Positions 56,980-64,000 of a stretch of 64,000 bases of DNA are shown here, piece by piece. Made by a program: the position numbers and the translations under genes. Origin of the DNA: Candidatus Fredericiella danica. GTDB lineage: Bacteria; Chloroflexota; Anaerolineae; Caldilineales; Caldilineaceae. How positions within the stretch are numbered: the first letter of the stretch is position 1; every line of letters begins with the position of its first letter. The stretch spans positions 8,318-72,317 of the forward strand of contig JADJPH010000033.1 in assembly GCA_016713335.1 (NCBI GenBank), read 5' to 3'. Under the pieces are notes generated by a model that was given only the letters and a program-made list of their open reading frames with translations, had not been told where the DNA came from and made no database searches.

Positions 56980-59111
56980 ATGGCACTTCAAGAGGAACGA
57001 GTAGCCGGCGCATTTCCAGAAGGAACGGACCTTGCGAAGCACGTCTCGCGACGCAAACGTACCGGATCACTTTGGCACGGCATCTTCTTCGTGTCCACAT
57101 TGGTCGGCATTCTTGCCCTGCTCCTGTTGCTGGGCGACGTTGTCGACGAAGCGTTTGGCTATGCTGCGATCAAGGAGACTAGTGACTCGCAACTGCTGGC
57201 GCTAAATTACCATAAGCAGAAGATGCTCTCGATGCCCGGGACTCTGGCCAGTGAAGACGATCAGGTGCTGGTGAATGGCGTCGCGGCACGGCCCAACGCG
57301 ATTGGCTTTTTTGGCTATTCGTACTATCAGAATAATCAAGAAACACTGCGTTCGCTTCCCTTGGATGGGGTCACTCCAGATGCTGCAACGGTAGAGTCAG
57401 GGAGTACAACCTGTCGCGCCCACTCTATATCTACTCGACGCAGCCAATCATGGAAAACAAGCGCGCCGTCGCGGCTTACATCAACTACTACTTGAACAAT
57501 GTAACTGGTTCAATCGAGGATATCGGGTACTTTTCCGCCAGTGCGGACGCCCAGCAGGAATCATTTACCACCTGGGAGAGAGCGACGGGGTTGACCCAGT
57601 CGACGGCTGAGAACCTGTATCCAGCCACAGGGGACATCGTCGTTTCCGGCAGTTCGACGGTCGCCCCCATTTCGCGCCAGATGGCCGAGAACTTTCAAGC
57701 CGCAGGCGGGTATACAGGGAATATCACCGTCGAAAGCATTGGCACGGAAGCGGGTTTCAAAAAGTTCTGCGTAGACCGTAGCGTCGATGTGGTGGATGCC
57801 AGCATCGCCATCCCAGAAGTGTACAGCGCTGCGTGCATCAACGCTGCCATGTCGCCTGTGACCTTTCAGATTGGGACCGATGCCCTCCCGCTCGTCGTCA
57901 GTACGAAGAATACCTTTGTTGAGGCGCTGACGACCGAGCAGGTGCAGCGCATTTTTACAAAAGCAACGACCTGGAATGAAGTGGATCAGGCATGGCCTGC
58001 TGACAAGATATTCCGTTTCATACCTGGAGCCGAAAGTGGTACGCTCGACTTCTTTATCGAGGAGGTGTTCGGCACCAACTTGTATGAGCAGCCGGTCGAG
58101 GTGATGAATGAAATCCTGGCTGCCAACTTGAGCGCGGGGCGCATGCGCGCGCTTGAAGCCGAAAAGCCAATGGCAACACGTTCGCAGGAAGAGATCGGAA
58201 AGATCCTGCAGACCGAGGTTGTCAAGCCGAAAGTGGTCCAGACCTGGGGCCTCTTTGAGTCCATCTTCCGCCGCAATGAAGTGCTGGCCGAGGCTGCTAC
58301 GCTCCCGGCAGGCACCGATCTTGTCTTTAAGAGTTGGCTCAACTGGAATTTCTTGACTTCGCCGCAATCGTCGAATCCATTGCAGGCGGGGATCAATACG
58401 GCCATTTGGGGTTCGCTCTGGGTGACCATCATCGCGTTCTTGGTGGCGGTGCCCATCGGGGTGATGGCTGCAATCTACCTTGAGGAATATAGCGACGGCA
58501 AGGGTCGCGTGAACCGGATCATTGAGACGAACATCAACAATCTGGCCGGCGTACCATCCATCATCTACGGTATGTTGGGTCTCGCAGTATTTGTGCGGTT
58601 TTTGGGTGAGATCACCAGCGGCGTTGCTTTTGGTGTCACCGATCCGGCGACTGCCAACGGGCGCACCATCCTTTCCGCCGGTCTGACGCTTGGGATCTTG
58701 ATTCTGCCGCTGATCATCATCAACTCGCGTGAAGCGCTCCGCGCCGTTCCCAGGGCAATCCGCGAAGGTGCATACGGGCTGGGCGCAACACGTTGGCAGA
58801 CTACGTGGTCGCATGTGTTGCCGAACGCGCTACCCGGGATCATGACCGGGATCATTCTTTCGGTCTCGCGTGCGTTCGGTGAGACGGCCCCACTGATTGT
58901 TGTAGGTGTCTCTACGTTTATCGTAGTGCGGCCCGATAGTATGTTCTCGAAATACACCACACTACCGGCCCAAATCTATCAATGGACGTCACGCCCGCAA
59001 CCCGAATTTCAGAATCTCGCGGCTGCCGCGATTTTGGCCCTTCTGCTACTCCTGCTGGCGCTCAACGCCACGGCCATTCTGGTGCGCAATCATTACGCAA
59101 AGAGAGTCTAA
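56980..59111 (+). CDS. pstA: PstA permease with an inserted, circularly permuted PstS-like domain (one frameshift)
   Basis: The ATG at 56980 follows GGAG. Restored length is about 710 residues, against 280-300 for normal PstA. Order: basic N-terminus, membrane span 1 (FFVSTLVGILALLLLLGDVV), then a PstS C-terminal half (SEDDQVLVNGVAARPNAIGF, FGYSYY, SRPLYIYSTQPIMENKRAVA, DIGYFSAS), then a PstS N-terminal half (TGDIVVSGSSTVAPISRQMA, ESIGTEAGFKKFCV, IGTDALPLVVSTKN, PGAESGTLDFFIEEV), and only then the normal PstA body (WNFLTSPQSSNPLQAG, AIYLEEYSDGKGRVNRII, AIREGAYGLGATRWQT, RAFGETAPLIVVG). One G is missing from a G-run near 57402. The two halves are therefore in the reverse order to PstS, with the cut in the loop before SEDD. 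Confidence 0.85.
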
Positions 59112-59113
59112 CG

Positions 59114-59932
59114 ATGTCGATTTCTGCTACTACGACAGTTGACGGACGCACTCCGGCCGCCGACAGCGCAAAATACGCGATCTCAGCCAAAGACCTGAAC
59201 ATCTTTTATGGCAACTTCCATGCTGTTCGGGATATCAATCTGAATATCGAACGCAATAAGATCACGGCCCTCATCGGGCCATCCGGCTGTGGCAAAAGCA
59301 CAGTGCTGCGGGCATTTAACCGAATGAATGACCTTGTACCGATCGCGCGCACGGATGGAGAGGTACTGTTCCATGGCGCAAACATCTATGCGCCTGATGT
59401 GGATGCGGTGGAAGTGCGCCGGCGCATCGGGATGGTCTTTCAAAAGCCGAACCCGTTTCCAAAGTCGATCTACGACAATATCGCCTGGGGCGCCAAGATC
59501 AACGGCTTCAAAGGCAATATGAATCAGTTGGTGGAAGGCTCACTCAAAGGTGCGGCTTTGTGGGATGAGGTGAAGGACAAGTTGAAGCAGAGCGGATATT
59601 CTTTGTCGGGCGGCCAGCAGCAGCGTCTGTGCATCGCACGTGCCATTGCCGTACAGCCCGATATTATCTTGATGGACGAACCCTGTTCCGCACTGGATCC
59701 GATCGCAACCTTGCGCATCGAGGATCTAATGCGCGAATTGACCGAACACTACACGATCATTATCGTGACCCATAACATGCAGCAGGCGGCGCGCGTTGCC
59801 GACTACACTGCGTTCTTCATGGTCGACGATTCGCGTACCGGTCATCTGGTCGAATACGGACCTTCGAAGCAGATCTTTACGCAACCCAAGGACAAACGCA
59901 CGGAAGATTACATTACGGGACGCTTTGGATGA
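59114..59932 (+). CDS. pstB: PstB phosphate ABC transporter ATPase
   Basis: 272 residues from the ATG at 59114, 2 bp after the pstA stop. Walker A GPSGCGKST, VFQKPNPFPKSIYDNIAWG (the PstB-specific Q-loop), signature LSGGQQQRLCIARAI, Walker B IILMDEPCSALDPIA, H-loop VTHNMQQAARVADYTAFF. Intact and full length. It energises phosphate uptake. No phoU follows; instead an ArsC-type gene overlaps its stop. Confidence 0.95.
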   Translation: MSISATTTVDGRTPAADSAKYAISAKDLNIFYGNFHAVRDINLNIERNKITALIGPSGCGKSTVLRAFNRMNDLVPIARTDGEVLFHGANIYAPDVDAVEVRRRIGMVFQKPNPFPKSIYDNIAWGAKINGFKGNMNQLVEGSLKGAALWDEVKDKLKQSGYSLSGGQQQRLCIARAIAVQPDIILMDEPCSALDPIATLRIEDLMRELTEHYTIIIVTHNMQQAARVADYTAFFMVDDSRTGHLVEYGPSKQIFTQPKDKRTEDYITGRFG

Positions 59933-60361
59933 GGCGTGTCCTGATCCTTTGCACCGGTAACTCCTGCCGCAGCCAAATGGCCGAGGGGTTGGTGCACCTC
60001 GACCTACATCGAGAATGGTATGCCGCATCGGCGGGGACGCGCCCGACAGGGTACGTCCACCCACTCGCAATTCAAGTGATGAACGAAATCGGCGTGGATC
60101 TTGGAGACAGCCATTCGAAGTCGGTGGATGAGTTTCAGGGGCAATCGTTTGATGTGGTGATCACCGTCTGTGATTCAGCCGCCGAAGATTGCCCTGTCTG
60201 GCTTGGCGCCGGACTGAAACTACATGCCCTTTCCTGATCCCGCATTGGCGCAAGGCTCAACCGAAGCGCAATTGGCCGTCTTTCGCAGGGTGCGCGATGA
60301 AATCAGACGGACCCTGCTCCCGCGTCTGCGGGAGATTGCCAACGCCGGTGCACCCCACTGA
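59929..60361 (+). CDS. arsC: ArsC-type arsenate reductase/low-molecular-weight phosphatase family (one frameshift)
   Basis: The ATG overlaps the pstB stop (ATGA). The N-terminal P-loop VLILCTGNSCRSQMAEG carries the CX5R site; later TVCDSAAEDCPVW gives the two further redox cysteines of thioredoxin-linked arsenate reductases. Near 60220 an indel ends the frame early; the next frame continues MPFPDPALAQGSTEAQLAVF and RRVRDEIRRTLLPRLREI to 60361. Restored length is about 144 residues. Coupling to pst makes sense because arsenate enters through phosphate transporters. A phosphotyrosine phosphatase is the main alternative, but the extra cysteines favour ArsC. Confidence 0.8.
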
Positions 60362-60380
60362 GCCTACAACCCGCAACTAA

Positions 60381-60407
60381 GGCGCCAGCCAATCGTACGC
60401 TGGCGCC
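60381..60407 (+). terminator. Possible terminator of the pst-arsC operon
   Basis: GGCGCCAGC (60381-60389) pairs with GCTGGCGCC (60399-60407), starting 20 bp after the arsC stop. No T-run follows. The rest of the gap up to 60617 holds nothing recognisable. Confidence 0.5.
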
Positions 60408-60617
60408 GCGCGAACAAGCCTCCAATATCCAGAAAACAACATAATCAGAGAGCCGTTGGGAGCAGGTCGCTGACCTGCCCAACCTGGACTACAAAGATAC
60501 GTCATATGTCGTAGGGCGTCAGCCGATGTGCGTGGTAGGCTCAAAGTGTTAGGTAGGCAGTCAACTGTCTATGGATTGGATGGCGCCCATCTGCAAACAC
60601 CACGCCAGCGCTGACAC

Positions 60618-61761
60618 ATGCGACGTCGAGTTGAACTTCCGCGCATATTCGTTATCGGACTGATCCCGCTTCTGGCCCTGATCGGCATTGTGCTCTTGCT
60701 GATTGTCTTGCGCCGGGCGGGGACGGCGCTGCCGGAAAGTTGGCGTAGCGCGGCCGTCGCCGTAAACCCGGCGCCGCTTGCTGCCACCGTCTTGCCGTCC
60801 CCTGCGCCGCCGACCGCAGCCCCACCTCCCAGTCGGGCAATTCGACGAGATCACCACCATCGACCGTGCAATGGCTGAACTGACGGGACAACTGCCCTCG
60901 ACGCCGGCACAACTGCTCTCCCAACTGATCAACGGCGAGTTAGTAGTGCAGACGATGGCGGCGGCTGGTGTACAAGGACCCACCGCCGACGACGCGTTGG
61001 GACAATTTCTGACGACGACCGCGCTCCCGGTGCTCGCCGTGGATCAGGCGCTTGGCGCCGTCCCACGCACGCACTTTGCTGACTATCTTGCCCGCCTCTA
61101 CGGTGTCAACGCGTTTGTGCGGCAGCAGGCGGCACTAAGCGCCGGCACAGCGGATGAGTACGTGCGTACGTTGCAGAACACGGCACAGATCAGCTACGGC
61201 CCGGCAGCCATGTCCATCTTCGCCCCAAGCTCAGACCCTTCGCCGGTTGCGCAGAGCACACCCGAGGCTGGGTTGGAAACAGCCGATCAACCCACGCCGG
61301 CGCCAATCCTGCCCGAAGCGCGCGGCGCCCAAATCGGCCAACTTGCCCCGCACTTTGCGTTGCCCGGTCTTGCGCCCGATGGCATTCAGTTCACGCTCGA
61401 TGGCCTGGCCGGTCAACCGGTCGTGCTCAGTTTCTGGACAACCTGGTGCCCCTATTGTCGCCAGCAGACCCCGGTGTTGGTGGATGGCTATGCTCGTTAC
61501 GCCCAAGCTGGCGTGCAATTTGTTGGGATCGACGTCCAGGAAGACGAAGCGCTTGTCGCGGCTTACCGGGCCGAACACCAGATTCCCTACCCCCTTGCCC
61601 TGGATCGTGACGGCGCTGTTGCCGGTCAATACGCAGTGAACGGTTATCCGACGACCTACTTCCTGGACAAGGACGGCCGGATCCGCAGCACCCACGTCGG
61701 GGCATTGACGCCCACACAACTTGAAACTTACGTTGAGCAACTGCTCGACGCCAAGCCTTAG
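60618..61761 (+). CDS. Membrane-anchored thioredoxin (TlpA-like) protein with a SurA-like N-terminal region (one frameshift)
   Basis: An N-terminal span (IFVIGLIPLLALIGIVLLLI) and a Pro/Ala linker, then after an extra base near 60842 a helical region (FDEITTIDRAMAELTGQLPS, AQLLSQLINGELVVQTMAAA) resembling the N-terminal helices of SurA/PpiC-type chaperones. A second Pro linker leads to a TlpA/AhpC-type thioredoxin domain (IGQLAPHFALPGLAPDGIQF, SFWTTWCPYCRQQTP with CxxC, GIDVQEDEALVAAYRAEHQI, VNGYPTTYFLDKDGRI). Restored length is about 381 residues. It probably reduces disulphides outside the membrane, for example in cytochrome c or copper-protein assembly. Confidence 0.8.
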
Positions 61762-61792
61762 CAACCCGACTTTTTGCGAGAAAGGTGGATAT

Positions 61793-64000
61793 ATGTTCAC
61801 CGCCATGTTTGCTTCGATCTCTCGCCCTCGCACCGAGGCGCCGATGCTGCCGGACATTGTTGCGAAAAAGCCGCAACCTGCTGCATTGGGTCATCGTTTT
61901 TCGATCTTGTTGGCAAGTCTTGCGCCGCTTGAGGCGGTGCAAGCGAGTCCATCACTGACCTCGCGAACCGGCAACCGCCGGTTGCGCAGCGCCCGGCGAA
62001 GTCTGTGGCGCCGTATCGGTCGGGCATGGCCTGCGCCGGCAGCGGTGCAGGCCCGCGTCACCGCCGATATGCTCACTGCCGCCCCTGCCGCGTTACCGAG
62101 CACAGATCAGGCAAACCCGGCCAGTACTGCGTTGCTGGGGACGGTTGTGACCCCGCCTGGCTGGCATTGGCCCCGCAGGCGGGACCGGCGGCTGCGCCGG
62201 CGACGGCATCCCCTGGCGGCAGCGGTCGATCTGAAGGCCCACCCACTTTCTTGGATGAACCGTCGAGCGCGCCCTCTTTACAACTGGTCGCAGCCAGCCC
62301 GACCTTGCGATTGCGCTCAATCCACCGAGCTTGATTAGCCAGGGCAACACCACGACGCCGTACACCTTCACGCTGGTCGTTACCAACACAAATCCGATCA
62401 CCCCAACCGCACCGATCTCATTTGTGCTGCAACTGCCTGCCGGCTTCTTTTTTGTGGGCAACTCCGCGGCGGCGCAGGGCAAACTCAACGGCATCCTCCA
62501 ACTGCAGCAGCCGGTCCTGGACACGACCGCGGGCGAACCGGTCACGATTACGGTCGTGTCGCCACCCCCCGCCAATGTGCTTGCCCCCAACGACGTGATC
62601 ACGCTGACCTACCGGCTGGCGGCAGGCACGAACGGGCTGCCAAATCCAACGATCACCAATACCCTGATGGCGACCAGCACCGTGCTGCCGCTGTGTACGG
62701 TTGGGACGGTTGTCAACACGAGCCATTGCCCGCTGGCGGTGCGGCTGCCGACGATTCTCACCATCCCGCCCTATATCGTCAGCCGGGGGAACAGCGCCGG
62801 TGACATTTACACGACCACGGTCCGCAACACCGGAACCACGACCGTGACTGACCTCGGTTTTGCCTTCCAACCCAGCACCGGATTCTTTCTGGTTGGCGGT
62901 TCAGCAGCCGGGGTCCACAGCACCTACGGTGTGCTGTCAGTGGCGCAATCGCCCATCAATACGGCTCCCGCCGCACCGTTCGTCGCGCAAATCAGCAATC
63001 CCTATCCTGCCAACACGCTGGCGCCTGGCGCCACGGTCACCTTGACGCTGCGGCTTGGCACCGACGCCGACGCCCGGTCAGGGCAGCCACTTTCGGTCAC
63101 TGTGCGTAGCGGCTTGTCTGCGGTGCAAGATTGCAGCACCACCCGTGCAAATGTGCCCACCGGCCGCGGCAACCTGGTCATCGCCAAGGCGCCGCAACTT
63201 CAGCAGGCTGGGTTTGGCGAAGTGGTCACCTGGACGGTGCAGGTGAGAAACACGGGGCTGGGCAACGTCTATAACGCCAGTTTTCTGGAAGCGCCTGGGG
63301 CGGGCGTGCAGATCCTGTCTGTGACGCCCATGCAGACAACGACCGCCGTGATCCCGCCGGATCAGCATGCGCTCTACACGGTCACGGGGCAGGTGAACAG
63401 TTGCAGCGGTCTTGCAAATGCCGCCAACGGTTGGTGGTCAATCGGGAACATCGATGGTCGCGGTGTGATCACTGACCCGGTCAGCGACGCCGCCTACCTC
63501 GAGTATCGGTTCGAAGACCCGGTGGTCAGTGTGGCGGTGCAGCCGGTGGCAGATCTCGAATTTTGCGGGCAGCCAGAACGGACGGTGGCGGTGACGTTGA
63601 CCAACAGTGGTGGCGCCGCAGCTGCAATTCGGCTGGCAACAGTCGTCAGCGGCACCTTTGTGATTACGCCGGTAAGCGGCGGCTGGGTCCAAGCAAGGGA
63701 ACATCTTCAGCACTACGGCCACCAGAGGCGATCGATGCCCCTAGTGCGGTCACACTGGCGATGCAGGTTCGCTACACCGCCAGGCTCTGCCGGCAGGATG
63801 CAGGTACAATTTACCCGCGTCCATCTACCGGGATGCCTGCCCAACGAACGCACCGGATGAGTATGGGGTGACGGCTGAAGCGCAACCGACGAGCCCGACT
63901 GCGCCTACCCCTGGAGATCGAAAAGGCGGCATCCACCTCGATCCTTGCGCCGGGCGAAACGGTGCTTTGCACCGTGACAGTGTACGGCAATAACCCGGTC
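61793..64000 (+). CDS. Large surface protein with DUF11-like repeats (3' end outside window; several frameshifts)
   Basis: The ATG at 61793 follows AAGGTGG. The first 100 residues are basic and Ala-rich, with a weak hydrophobic segment (HRFSILLASLAPLEAVQA). After indels near 62150 and 62305 the protein reads LALAPQAGPAAAPATASPGG and then IALNPPSLISQGNTTTPYTF, the start of repeated DUF11-type beta domains: TFTLVVTNTNPITPTAPISF, VSRGNSAGDIYTTTVRNTGT, GFGEVVTWTVQVRNTGLGNV. More indels occur near 63690, 63820 and 63880, after which LEIEKAAS and LAPGETVLCTVTVYGNN begin another repeat at the window end. DUF11 repeats are typical of large cell-surface or adhesin proteins. The function is not assigned. 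Confidence 0.7.

Noticed and set aside
1..64000. tRNA or rRNA genes
   Set aside because: Scanned for T-loop-like and conserved rRNA strings by eye and saw none; a covariance-model search would be needed to exclude them fully.

Overview
This 64 kb window looks like a chromosomal segment from an unnamed Chloroflexota bacterium, probably from the Anaerolineae/Caldilineae side. That placement is an inference. It rests on the high G+C, the many lipoprotein-type solute receptors and cytochromes, a clade II (Sec-exported) nitrous oxide reductase cluster, and surface proteins with Pro/Thr-rich linkers and DUF11-like repeats. No rRNA, tRNA, CRISPR array, phage or intact insertion sequence was seen.

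Layout. 1-3.8 kb (+): a MacB-like efflux system (permease, periplasmic adaptor, ATPase). 3.8-7.4 kb: NUDIX hydrolase, DinB-like and cyclase-family proteins, a Crp/Fnr regulator and small membrane proteins. 7.5-19.6 kb (all -): a respiratory nitrogen-oxide island in the order ferredoxin, nosZ, nosB-like, nosD, nosF, nosY, nosL, mono-haem cytochrome c lipoprotein, cupin, protoglobin-MoaD fusion, cupin, a decayed membrane-protein remnant, hepta-haem cytochrome c and two paralogous four-helix haem-protein-like membrane proteins. 19.9-22.4 kb (-): an SH3-type secreted protein and an aldo/keto reductase. 22.7-27.4 kb (+): two membrane-anchored coiled-coil proteins, the second about 1,270 residues with two C-terminal helix-hairpin-helix-like modules. 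27.9-36.6 kb: an Ntn hydrolase, an FAD oxidase/aminotransferase pair, a class III aminotransferase and a complete polar amino-acid ABC transporter. 36.4-41.7 kb: PLDc_N protein, LarA-like enzyme, MFS transporter, HEAT-repeat protein and acyl-CoA ligase. 41.7-47.2 kb (-): purN, purM, an S10 carboxypeptidase, purD and a glutaminyl cyclase-like protein. 47.4-51.2 kb (+): a GAF histidine kinase and an AspT/YidE-type transporter. 51.3-60.4 kb (+): a phosphate regulon of PhoB/PhoR-type two-component genes, pstS, pstC, pstA, pstB and arsC. 60.6-64 kb (+): a thioredoxin-domain protein and the start of a large surface protein.

The most unusual system is the phosphate transporter. PstS carries two near-identical binding domains in one polypeptide (948-bp internal duplication). 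PstA carries a third PstS-like domain inserted after its first membrane helix, with its two halves in swapped order, which is a circular permutation. Upstream of pstS lies an array of six TTxA-like repeats spaced exactly 11 bp, and a shorter array lies upstream of the phoR-type kinase. Both look like PhoP/PhoB operators.

About 30 apparent single- or double-base frameshifts interrupt otherwise well-conserved genes, many in G/C/T runs or in short CG/AT repeats. I read these mainly as sequencing or assembly indels, so I annotate those genes over their full reconstructed span and give the approximate break points.
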